A DNA stretch of 64,000 bases from Betaproteobacteria bacterium (GTDB lineage Bacteria > Pseudomonadota > Gammaproteobacteria > Burkholderiales > Rhodocyclaceae). Within the stretch, counting starts at the first letter, position 1. Each line of letters opens with the position of its first letter. The DNA lies in assembly GCA_016705475.1 (NCBI GenBank), contig JADIYD010000003.1, positions 1 through 64,000 of the forward strand. Direction: 5' to 3'. The notes below the pieces were generated by a model. That model did no database searches. It saw only the letters and a program-made list of their open reading frames with translations, and was not told the origin of the DNA. A program made the translations under genes and the position numbers. This document shows positions 16,667 to 24,162 of the stretch, piece by piece.

Positions 16667-18763
16667 ATGACAAAAATCATGAGACAAAATCCGAAGCGCC
16701 TGGCCGTTATCCTTGCTGCCACTTTCCCTTGCCTTGGCATCGCTGCCGAAACGGCGCTGACGCTCGATTCCGTCGTCGTCAGCGGCAGCCGGGTCGAGCA
16801 CAACACGTTTGATCTGCCGGCTGCCGTCGATGTCGTCGACGCGGCGCGTATCGGTGCCGATCAGGCGCGGGTCAATGCCTCCGAGGCATTGGTCGCGGTG
16901 CCCGGCATCACGGTACAGAATCGCCAGAACTACGCGCAGGATCTGCAGATTTCGTCACGCGGTTTCGGCGCCCGTTCCGCCTTCGGCGTACGTGGCATCC
17001 GGCTGATTTCGGATGGCATCCCTGCGTCGATGCCGGACGGTCAGGGCCAGGCAGCGACTTTCAACCTTGATCGCGCCGAACGCATCGAAGTCCTGCGCGG
17101 GCCGATGGCCGTGGTCTACGGCAACCACGCCGGCGGCGTCATCCAGATGTTTACCCCGGATGGCAAGGGCGCACCGAGTTTGGAGGGCGGCTTTGTCGCC
17201 GGCAGCAACAATACGTGGAAGGCCGACATCAGTGCGCAGGGTGAGGTTGGCGGCCTTGGCTACGTTATCGATGCTTCACGTTTTGCCACCGACGGTTATC
17301 GCGATCACAGCAAGGCCGAACGTGAACAGGCCATGGTCAAACTGACCTACCGCCCCAGCGTTGATGGCAAGCTGACCTTCATCGCCAACAGTTTCAGGCA
17401 GACCGCCGATGATCCCCAAGGCCAGACCTGGTCAGGCTATCAGGCTAATCCGCGCAGCGTTGCCCAGCCGGCGCTCGATTACAACACGCGCAAAAGCATC
17501 GATCACATGCAGGGCGGTCTGACCTATGAGCACCGCTTTGGTGACCATTCGGTGCTGGCGTCGGTCTATGCCGGCCAACGTTCGACCATTCAATATCAGT
17601 CGATTCCCGCCGGCCCGCAAGCTAATCCTAAGCATTCCGGCGGCGTCATTGATTTCGACCGCGATTTTGCCGGTGCCTCGACGCGCTGGATCGGCCGCTT
17701 CCAACTCGCCGGCGGCAAGCTGACGACGACGGTGGGTGTTGAATACGAGCAGGCGATCGACCAGCGGCGTGGCTATGAGAACTTCATCGGCACCACGCTT
17801 GGCGTCAAGGGCAATCAGCGCCGCGCCGAAGAGGATCGCGTCGCCAGCTTCGATCAGTACGCCCAGGCCGAGTGGCAGGGTGAGCGCTGGACCTTCAGCG
17901 GCGGCCTGCGGCACAGCAATGTGTCTTTCAGCGTCAAGGATGCCTACCTGAGCAATGGTAACGACAGCGGCAACGTGAGCTACGAGAAGACGACGCCGAC
18001 TATTGCCGCCATGTTCCGTCTGACGCCGAGCGTCAATATCTACGCCAGTGCGGCGCGCGGTTTCGAGGCGCCGACCTTCAACGAGCTGTTCTATTCCGGC
18101 CCGGGTGGCACCTTCAGCTACAACCTCAAACCGTCGACCAGCACGCATTATGAAACCGGTCTCAAGGCCATTATCGGCAATAGCACGCGCCTCGATCTTG
18201 CCGTTTTCCAGATAGAGACCGAGGATGAACTGGTCGTTGATTCCGCCTCCGGCGGCCGGACAACTTTCCGGAACGCTGGCCAGACGCTGCGCCGTGGTCT
18301 GGAAGCGGGGCTCGACAGCCACTGGGCCAACAATTTGACGACCCGCCTGGCCTACACGCTGCTCGATGCACGCTATGACGAGGCTTTTACCAGCTCGTCC
18401 GGCCTCATCAATTCAGGTAACCGACTGCCCGGCGTTCCTGCCCAGAGCCTCTTTGGCGAACTGGCCTGGAGACATCAGGCAAGCGGTTTCCACGCCGCCG
18501 TCGAGGGCATCGCGCGCAGCAAGGTCTATGTCGAGGATACCAACACCAAGCAGGCCGCCCCGGCCTACGCCATCGCCAATCTGCGCTTCGGTGTCGACCG
18601 CAAGTTCGGTTCGTTGAATCTGCGCACCTTCCTGCGCTTCGACAACATTTTCGATCGCCAGTACGTCGGTTCGGTCATCGTTGGCGACGGGAACAGCCGC
18701 TACTACGAAGCGGCGCCCGGTCGCACCTGGCTCGCTGGGGTGACCGCCCGCTACAGTTTCTGA
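16667..18763 (+). CDS. TonB-dependent outer-membrane receptor
   Basis: Receptor of about 698 residues. The signal peptide is MTKIMRQNPKRLAVILAATF ending near AETA, with a second ATG at 16679 also possible. The plug domain follows (SEALVAVPGITVQNRQN, RGFGARSAFGVRGIRLISDGIP, GRAERIEVLRGP-like region) and a barrel with the final phenylalanine (TARYSF), as required by the BAM complex. Closest in look to iron-complex or Fiu/FhuE-like transporters, but the ligand cannot be read from sequence. A dispersed-repeat copy ends 17 bases before the start codon. No clear ribosome site is seen. A terminator follows directly. Confidence 0.85.
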   Translation: MTKIMRQNPKRLAVILAATFPCLGIAAETALTLDSVVVSGSRVEHNTFDLPAAVDVVDAARIGADQARVNASEALVAVPGITVQNRQNYAQDLQISSRGFGARSAFGVRGIRLISDGIPASMPDGQGQAATFNLDRAERIEVLRGPMAVVYGNHAGGVIQMFTPDGKGAPSLEGGFVAGSNNTWKADISAQGEVGGLGYVIDASRFATDGYRDHSKAEREQAMVKLTYRPSVDGKLTFIANSFRQTADDPQGQTWSGYQANPRSVAQPALDYNTRKSIDHMQGGLTYEHRFGDHSVLASVYAGQRSTIQYQSIPAGPQANPKHSGGVIDFDRDFAGASTRWIGRFQLAGGKLTTTVGVEYEQAIDQRRGYENFIGTTLGVKGNQRRAEEDRVASFDQYAQAEWQGERWTFSGGLRHSNVSFSVKDAYLSNGNDSGNVSYEKTTPTIAAMFRLTPSVNIYASAARGFEAPTFNELFYSGPGGTFSYNLKPSTSTHYETGLKAIIGNSTRLDLAVFQIETEDELVVDSASGGRTTFRNAGQTLRRGLEAGLDSHWANNLTTRLAYTLLDARYDEAFTSSSGLINSGNRLPGVPAQSLFGELAWRHQASGFHAAVEGIARSKVYVEDTNTKQAAPAYAIANLRFGVDRKFGSLNLRTFLRFDNIFDRQYVGSVIVGDGNSRYYEAAPGRTWLAGVTARYSF

Positions 18764-18782
18764 GCACCTCCATTCCCCGCTC

Positions 18783-18808
18783 AAGCCCGGCCTCGGCCGG
18801 GCTTTTTT
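18783..18808 (+). terminator. Rho-independent terminator of the TonB receptor
   Basis: Stem AAGCCCGGCC/GGCCGGGCTT with a two-base loop followed by a T-run (18803-18808), 20 bases after the receptor stop. Confidence 0.85.
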
Positions 18809-19103
18809 GCTTCTGATGAAACACTGAACACTGTTTCGTTTTGGCTCAGAAGCGCAGCAATTGTCCAGAAAATGAACGCGTCGGCCTGTGCGTCTGACTG
18901 CTGCGGTCAACCGGAAAAATGTCCTGAAATCGAGGTGGTGACAGGCTTCGCACGGGGTTGCCCGTTGTTTTCGGCGGCCTGGCACGGGCTTCGCAATTAC
19001 CTAGCGCGAAGCACTGCCCTCAGGGTTGGGAGAGGGGAGATTCACGCGGGGCGGGACACGCTTCGGGGTTCATTCACACAAAAGATGATTGAGGAGCAAT
19101 TCA
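18809..19103 (+). other. Intergenic region before the porin
   Basis: About 295 bases between the receptor terminator and the porin start. It holds a dispersed-repeat copy (18899-18934). The rest shows no open frame worth calling. The porin promoter must lie here, but no clear -35/-10 pair is visible. Confidence 0.4.
18899..18934 (-). repeat. Dispersed repeat copy, shortened
   Basis: TGCTGCGGTCAACCGG, AAAAATGTCCTGAAATCG. The TTGGCC part is altered. Confidence 0.7.
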
Positions 19104-20216
19104 ATGCAGAAAAAACTAATCGCGCTGGCTGTTGCAGCTGTTACTTCAGGTGCCGCATTCGCACAAACCAACGTCACCATCTACGGTAACGTCGATATGG
19201 GCGTCATGTTCCGTCAAGGGAACAACGGCGCGGTCGCCAACGGCCAGTCACAGTACGACCTGCAGAGCGCTGCCTCGCAGAGCCACATCGGCTTCAAGGG
19301 CGTTGAGGATCTGGGCAACGGCCTGAAGGCGCTGTTCGATCTGCAATATCGTATCAGCCCGGATACCAGCACGGGTCTCGCAACCGCCGGCCACCAGTAC
19401 GTTGGCCTGACCGGCGGCTTCGGCACGGTCGTCGCCGGTTACCTGGACGGCATCCGTTTCGGCATCTACGGCAAGTACAGCCCGTTCGGCAACTACTCGG
19501 TCGCCAGCCTGACGTCGATGACCACCCAGTACGACCGCGCGGCCAATGCACTTGCCTACATCTCGCCGTCCTTTTCCGGTTTTACCGTGATTCTGGCCAC
19601 TGCCACCAACACGCAGGGTGCCGAAGGCAGCCTGAACAGCGTTCACTCCCCGGCAAAGACCAGCGGCGGCAACACCGGCGACGACCGTCTGCTGTCGGCT
19701 AACCTGATCTACGCGAATGGTCCGTTGAGCATCGATCTCGACTATGAAACGACCCGTGCCGTTGGCTACGACCGCGACCGCCTGTACGTCGCCACCGCCG
19801 GCGCTTCCTACGACTTCGGCGTGGTCAAGGTCAGCGGCCTCTACGACGTCATCAAGGGTGACGTGAACTCCTTTATCGGTGGCAATACAACATTCGCCGC
19901 TGCCGCCTTTGGTCTGGCAGCCAACCAGAGATACGATCGCCGCAACTGGTTCATCGGTGCTTCCGTGCCGCTCGGCAAGTTCTCGGTGATGGGCATGTTC
20001 GGTCAGGTCAAGGACAAGACCCTGAGCGATGCGGATGCCTGGAAGCTCGGTGTCGGAGCCCGGTACGCCTTGTCCAAGCGTACCGAGCTTTACGCCGACT
20101 TCGCGCACATCAAGAACGACAACAACGGGAAATACACCATCAACCCGATGGGCAACGGTGCGGGCACCAGCGTCGGCATCAACGGCCTGGCAATGGGTAT
20201 CAAGCACTCGTTCTAA
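19104..20216 (+). CDS. General porin (Porin_4 family)
   Basis: Outer-membrane trimeric porin of 370 residues, typical of betaproteobacteria. Sec signal peptide MQKKLIALAVAAVTSGAAFA, then TNVTIYGNVDMGV (the usual first strand), SHIGFKGVEDLGNGLKALFDLQY, and a terminal strand ending in KHSF. The ATG at 19104 follows GAGGAGCAATTCA, a strong ribosome site; an ATG upstream at 19089 is not a better match. It lets small hydrophilic solutes cross the outer membrane. A strong terminator follows. Confidence 0.92.
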   Translation: MQKKLIALAVAAVTSGAAFAQTNVTIYGNVDMGVMFRQGNNGAVANGQSQYDLQSAASQSHIGFKGVEDLGNGLKALFDLQYRISPDTSTGLATAGHQYVGLTGGFGTVVAGYLDGIRFGIYGKYSPFGNYSVASLTSMTTQYDRAANALAYISPSFSGFTVILATATNTQGAEGSLNSVHSPAKTSGGNTGDDRLLSANLIYANGPLSIDLDYETTRAVGYDRDRLYVATAGASYDFGVVKVSGLYDVIKGDVNSFIGGNTTFAAAAFGLAANQRYDRRNWFIGASVPLGKFSVMGMFGQVKDKTLSDADAWKLGVGARYALSKRTELYADFAHIKNDNNGKYTINPMGNGAGTSVGINGLAMGIKHSF

Positions 20217-20247
20217 GTTTCAGTCCGCTACAGAACTCTTGCGTCAG

Positions 20248-20745
20248 ATGGTTTCTACACATCTGTTTGGGACGCCCTCCGGGGCGTCCCTTTTTTTTCT
20301 GGTTTTTCTTTTGTTGATCAGCCTGTCAGGCCTGTCCATGGCGAACGACGCACATGTCTTCAAGATCAGTGCCAGCGATTTCCGTGCAGCCCATGATGGC
20401 CTGATCGAAGCCATAGAGAGCGAAGGCCTGGTGGTCGGCAGCATCCTCCCGTTTCGCGAGATGCTGGTGCGTACAGCTGTTGGCGATGCCGAAAACCCGT
20501 ATGTCGACGCCGAAATAATCCAGTTTTGCAGCGGACAACTGGCAGCCGAACTGGTCCGTGAATCCCCTGCGCAACTGACACTGTGCCCGCTTTCAATTTC
20601 GGTCTACACCTTGCAGCAGGATCGCTCGATAGTGTGGATGGCGTATCGCTCGCCCGGCGTCGGCACCTCCGGCCGGCAGCGTGCCGAATTGTTGTTGCAG
20701 CGTGTTGTTCAGCGCGCAGCGGAGCTGGCCCGCCTGCGCTGGTAG
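20248..20745 (+). CDS. DUF302-like exported protein, start uncertain
   Basis: A DUF302-like protein. The open frame reaches back to ATG 20248 (165 residues), and its hydrophobic N-terminus (LFFLVFLLLISLSGLSMA) looks like a signal peptide. However the Phe-rich part of that segment is encoded by the T-run of the porin terminator, so translation may really begin later, at TTG near 20311 or ATG 20338. The conserved part (FKISASDFRAAHDGLIEAIESEGLVVG, AEIIQFCSGQLAAELV, LSISVYTL) starts after 20340. DUF302 proteins are small exported or soluble proteins of unclear role. It converges with fnr. Confidence 0.7.
   Translation: MVSTHLFGTPSGASLFFLVFLLLISLSGLSMANDAHVFKISASDFRAAHDGLIEAIESEGLVVGSILPFREMLVRTAVGDAENPYVDAEIIQFCSGQLAAELVRESPAQLTLCPLSISVYTLQQDRSIVWMAYRSPGVGTSGRQRAELLLQRVVQRAAELARLRW
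20269..20298 (+). terminator. Rho-independent terminator of the porin, at the start of the next gene
   Basis: Stem GGGACGCCC/GGGCGTCCC (20269-20277, 20282-20290) with a T-run of eight. It lies inside the open frame of the following DUF302 gene if that gene starts at 20248. Confidence 0.88.
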
Positions 20746-20752
20746 GCAGTTT

Positions 20753-21499
20753 TCAGACAGCCCGGTGATGCATCAGGGCCTTGAGACCATTGACGTTCAA
20801 AATCCGGATGTGCTTCTGCTGCACGGCGATGTGACCTTCCTCCTGGAAGCGGGAGAAGGCACGGGATACAGTTTCCAGCTTGAGGCCGAGATAGCTGCCG
20901 ATTTCCTCGCGCGTCATACGCAGGTAGAACTCGGCGTGCGAGAAGCCACGTGCCGTGAAGCGCTGTGACAGATTGAGCAGGAAGGCAGCCAGTCGTTCCT
21001 CGGCGCGCATGGTGCCGAGCAGCATCATGACCCCATGGTCGCGAACAATCTCGCGGCTCATGACCTTGTGGAAATGGTGCTGCAAGGTGTGTATTTCGCG
21101 CGACAACACTTCAAGTCTTGAGAACGGAATGGCGCAGATTTCGCTGTCTTCGAGGGCGATGGCGTTGCAGGTGTGGTGTTCTGTGCTGATGCCGTCAAGG
21201 CCGAGCAGTTCGCCGGCCATCTGGAAGCCGGTTACCTGGTCGCGGCCATCTTCGAGCAATACATCTGTCTTGAAGAAGCCGCTGCGGATTGCGTATATGG
21301 CGTCAAATACTTCGCCGGCACGGTAGAGGTGATCGCCACGTTTGACGCGACGACGGGTCGACACCAGATCATCCAGTCGTTCCAGCTCGTCAATGCTCAT
21401 TCCGTAAGGGAGGCAGAGTTCGCGCAGGTTACAATTGGAGCAGGCGGTCTTGATGACCGACAGCGTGACTTCCTGATTTACCGGGTGTGTTTGAGACAT
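20753..21499 (-). CDS. fnr: FNR-family oxygen-responsive transcription regulator
   Basis: Crp/Fnr regulator of 248 residues. Cysteines C20, C23, C29 and one in HHTCNAIAL (near 115) are placed as in [4Fe-4S] FNR, which senses oxygen. A cyclic-nucleotide-binding fold is followed by a helix-turn-helix (MTREEIGSYLGLKLETVSRAFSRFQEEG) with the E-x-x-S-R motif that reads TTGAT half-sites. Start 21499 (MSQTH) is preferred to 21505. It is divergent from hemN with an FNR-like box between them, so it probably autoregulates and activates hemN under low oxygen. Confidence 0.92.
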   Translation of the reverse strand: MSQTHPVNQEVTLSVIKTACSNCNLRELCLPYGMSIDELERLDDLVSTRRRVKRGDHLYRAGEVFDAIYAIRSGFFKTDVLLEDGRDQVTGFQMAGELLGLDGISTEHHTCNAIALEDSEICAIPFSRLEVLSREIHTLQHHFHKVMSREIVRDHGVMMLLGTMRAEERLAAFLLNLSQRFTARGFSHAEFYLRMTREEIGSYLGLKLETVSRAFSRFQEEGHIAVQQKHIRILNVNGLKALMHHRAV

Positions 21500-21516
21500 T
21501 CGCAACCTGCGTTCGC

Positions 21517-21530
21517 TTGATCCAAGTCAA
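21517..21530. promoter_or_regulatory. FNR box between fnr and hemN
   Basis: TTGATCCAAGTCAA matches TTGAT-N4-ATCAA with one mismatch. It is 18 bases from the fnr start and 55 bases from the hemN start, so it can act on both divergent genes. Confidence 0.7.
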
Positions 21531-21584
21531 CCATAAAATCGAACCTTCCGAACATAATCAGACCTACATCTAGTGGCAGGCCTA

Positions 21585-22988
21585 ATGAATTTCGCAACTG
21601 AAAACCTCGTCTTCGATCCCCAGATCATTCGCCGTTTTGATGTCAACGGCCCGCGCTACACGTCCTATCCGACAGCCGACCGCTTTGTCGAAGCCTTTGA
21701 CGCCGAGGCGGCGAAGCTTTGGCTGGGCAAACGGAACATCGGCGGCATAACTCGGCCGCTCTCATTATACTTCCACATACCTTTCTGTAACACTATTTGC
21801 TACTACTGCGCCTGCAACAAGATCATTACAAAGGATCATGGACGCAGTGCCAAGTATCTTAAATATCTGGCCAAGGAGCTGGATATCCAGGCTACTGCGC
21901 TGGAAGGTCGCGATGGTGAGCATGAGGTAATTCAGCTGCATTGGGGTGGTGGTACGCCCACCTTCCTGTCGCACGATGAAATGCGCCAGTTGATGGGTGA
22001 GACGCGCAAACATTTCAAGTTGCTGGATGGCGGCGAGTACTCGATCGAAGTCGATCCGCGCAAGGTCGACACGGCAACGGTTGCTCTGCTCGGTGAGCTC
22101 GGATTCAACCGCATGAGCGTCGGCGTGCAGGATTTCGACGAAAAGGTACAGGTCGCAGTCAATCGTGTGCAGAGCGAGGAAGAGACCTACAGCGTGATCC
22201 GCGATGCGCGGGCCAATGGGTTCAAGTCGGTTTCCGTCGACCTGATCTACGGTCTGCCGCACCAGACCGTGATGGGCTTCAACCGGACTATTGAGCGCGT
22301 CCTGGCGATGGATCCTGATCGTCTCTCGATCTATAACTACGCGCACATGCCCAGCATGTTCAAGCCGCAGCGCCGGATCAACGACGCCGACCTGCCGTCG
22401 GCCGATACCAAGTTGCAGATTCTGGCCTTGGCCATCAAGAAGCTGACTGATGCCGGATACGTGTTCATCGGCATGGACCACTTTGCCAAGCCTGACGACG
22501 AATTGGCCGTTGCCCAGCGTCAGGGGCGCCTGCATCGCAATTTCCAGGGGTATTCGACTTACGCCGATTGCGACATGCTGTCCTTCGGTATTTCGTCGAT
22601 CAGCAAGGTCGGTCCGAGCTACTACCAGAACGTCAAAACGGCCGACGAATACTACGATGCGCTCGATACCGGCACGCTACCGGTGTTCCGTGGTATCGAG
22701 CTGACGGCCGACGATATCCTTCGCCGCTCCATCATTCAGGCCCTGATGTGCCATTTCGAGCTGTCGATTGAAAGCATCGAAAGCGCCCACCTGATCGACT
22801 TCCACAAGTATTTCGAAGCGGAGCTCGATGACTTGAAGGATATGGAGCGGGCCGGTTTGCTGAAGATCGAGCGTGAGTGGATTACTGTTCTGCCGCCGGG
22901 CCGTCTGCTGGTTCGCATCATTTCGATGGTCTTTGACCGTTATCTGCGGGCCGGTCGCCAGCGCGCGACGTATTCAAAGGTTATTTAA
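21585..22988 (+). CDS. hemN: Oxygen-independent coproporphyrinogen III oxidase
   Basis: Radical SAM enzyme of 467 residues that converts coproporphyrinogen III to protoporphyrinogen IX without oxygen. The cluster motif C68-x3-C72-x2-C75 is followed by the extra Cys in CACNK typical of true HemN. GGGTPTFL (SAM binding) and RMSVGVQDFD follow, and the C-terminal HemN domain is complete. The ATG at 21585 gives MNFATENLVFD; a GTG at 21573 adds only four residues. It is divergent from fnr with a shared FNR box, which fits anaerobic induction. Confidence 0.93.
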   Translation: MNFATENLVFDPQIIRRFDVNGPRYTSYPTADRFVEAFDAEAAKLWLGKRNIGGITRPLSLYFHIPFCNTICYYCACNKIITKDHGRSAKYLKYLAKELDIQATALEGRDGEHEVIQLHWGGGTPTFLSHDEMRQLMGETRKHFKLLDGGEYSIEVDPRKVDTATVALLGELGFNRMSVGVQDFDEKVQVAVNRVQSEEETYSVIRDARANGFKSVSVDLIYGLPHQTVMGFNRTIERVLAMDPDRLSIYNYAHMPSMFKPQRRINDADLPSADTKLQILALAIKKLTDAGYVFIGMDHFAKPDDELAVAQRQGRLHRNFQGYSTYADCDMLSFGISSISKVGPSYYQNVKTADEYYDALDTGTLPVFRGIELTADDILRRSIIQALMCHFELSIESIESAHLIDFHKYFEAELDDLKDMERAGLLKIEREWITVLPPGRLLVRIISMVFDRYLRAGRQRATYSKVI

Positions 22989-23006
22989 GCGGTGTGCGGT
23001 AGTCTG

Positions 23007-23034
23007 AGCGGGCAGTTAAACTGCCCGCTTTGCT
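23007..23034 (+). terminator. Rho-independent terminator of hemN
   Basis: Stem AGCGGGCAG/CTGCCCGCT (23007-23015, 23021-23029), TTAAA loop, then TTGCTTTTG. Confidence 0.85.
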
Positions 23035-23051
23035 TTTGTTGATTTTGTTCG

Positions 23052-23723
23052 ATGCCTGATTCCGGCTATCTCGCACTTTTCCTGGTTGGCCTGCTCGGCG
23101 GTACGCATTGCGTCGGCATGTGCGGTGGCATTGTCGGCGCTTTGTCGATGGGCGTCACGGCCCGCTGGTCTATGCATTTTGCCTACAACGGCGGGCGCAT
23201 CATGTCCTATGCTGCAGCTGGCGCCATTGCCGGGGCGCTCGGGGCGGCCAGCATGGGCCTGGAGGGGCAGGTGCCGGCCCGGATGATTCTTTATTTCATC
23301 GCCAATCTGATGCTGGTGGCGCTTGGACTTTACCTGCTGGGCGTCACGCGGGCGCTGGCCTTCACCGAGCGCGCCGGGCAAAAACTGTGGATTCATCTGC
23401 AACCGCTTACCCGGCGCTTCCTGCCGGCGCGCAGCGTTGCTCAGGCTTTTCCGCTCGGCCTGCTCTGGGGATGGCTGCCTTGCGGCCTGGTCTATAGCGC
23501 GCTGGCCAGCGCCCTGACAGCCGGCTCGGCGACGCGCGGCGGGCTCATGATGCTGGCTTTCGGCCTCGGAACGCTACCCAATCTCTTGCTGGCCGGCATC
23601 ATCCTGGCCAGACTGAACGAATTCGTCCGGCGGCCGCTCGTACGCACCCTGTCCGGCCTGTTGGTGCTAGGCTTTGGGCTATATGGCTTTGTCGGCCTGA
23701 TCTACTTGTCAGGCCAGCTTTAG
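23052..23723 (+). CDS. Sulfite exporter TauE/SafE-like (DsbD_2) membrane protein
   Basis: Integral membrane protein of 223 residues with about six helices. It begins with LFLVGLLGGTHCVGMCGG, the hallmark of a DsbD-like family whose genes often sit next to copper ATPases and cbb3 oxidase assembly genes. WGWLPCGLVYSAL in the second half supplies another conserved Cys. The likely role is transport or thiol transfer connected with copper delivery to respiratory oxidase; that is inferred from neighbours (a Cu-type ATPase downstream, fnr and hemN upstream). Confidence 0.82.
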   Translation: MPDSGYLALFLVGLLGGTHCVGMCGGIVGALSMGVTARWSMHFAYNGGRIMSYAAAGAIAGALGAASMGLEGQVPARMILYFIANLMLVALGLYLLGVTRALAFTERAGQKLWIHLQPLTRRFLPARSVAQAFPLGLLWGWLPCGLVYSALASALTAGSATRGGLMMLAFGLGTLPNLLLAGIILARLNEFVRRPLVRTLSGLLVLGFGLYGFVGLIYLSGQL

Positions 23724-23736
23724 TTGGGAAAACATC

Positions 23737-24162
23737 ATGAAAATCCTGTTGCCGGTTGATGGTTCTGAATGTTCCCTGCGCGCGGTTGATCACCTGATTA
23801 CCCACGTCGGCTGGTTCCGCGATGTGCCGGAAGTTCACCTGCTGCACGTCCATGCGCCGATTCCGATTGGCCGCGTGCAGGCCCATGTCGGCAAGGAAAC
23901 CTTGCATGCCTACTATCTGGAAGAGGGGCAGGAACACCTGCTGGCCGCCCAGCAAAAGCTGGATGCCGCCGGGCGTTTTCATACGACGCACATTCATGTC
24001 GGTCAGCCATCCGAGGTCATTGCCAAGCTGGCTGGTGAGTTGGCCTGCGATCTGATCATCATGGGGTCGCACGGCAGGAGTGGCGTTGCCGGGCTCGTCA
24101 TGGGCTCGGTGGCCAGCCGGGTTTTGCATCTGGCGCCTTGTCCGGTTCTGCTGGTCAAATGA
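23737..24162 (+). CDS. Universal stress protein, UspA family
   Basis: A 141-residue single-domain Usp with the start MKILLPVDGSECS and the ATP-binding signature GSHGRSGVAGLVMGSVASRVL near the end. Such proteins modulate stress survival, often under low oxygen. Its stop overlaps the start of the copper ATPase (ATGA), so the two are translationally coupled, and it is 13 bases after the TauE/SafE-like gene. Confidence 0.9.
   Translation: MKILLPVDGSECSLRAVDHLITHVGWFRDVPEVHLLHVHAPIPIGRVQAHVGKETLHAYYLEEGQEHLLAAQQKLDAAGRFHTTHIHVGQPSEVIAKLAGELACDLIIMGSHGRSGVAGLVMGSVASRVLHLAPCPVLLVK

Noticed and set aside
18588..18606. GGTGTCGACCGCAAGTTCGG in the TonB receptor
   Set aside because: Core incomplete and no A-tract follows; normal coding sequence.
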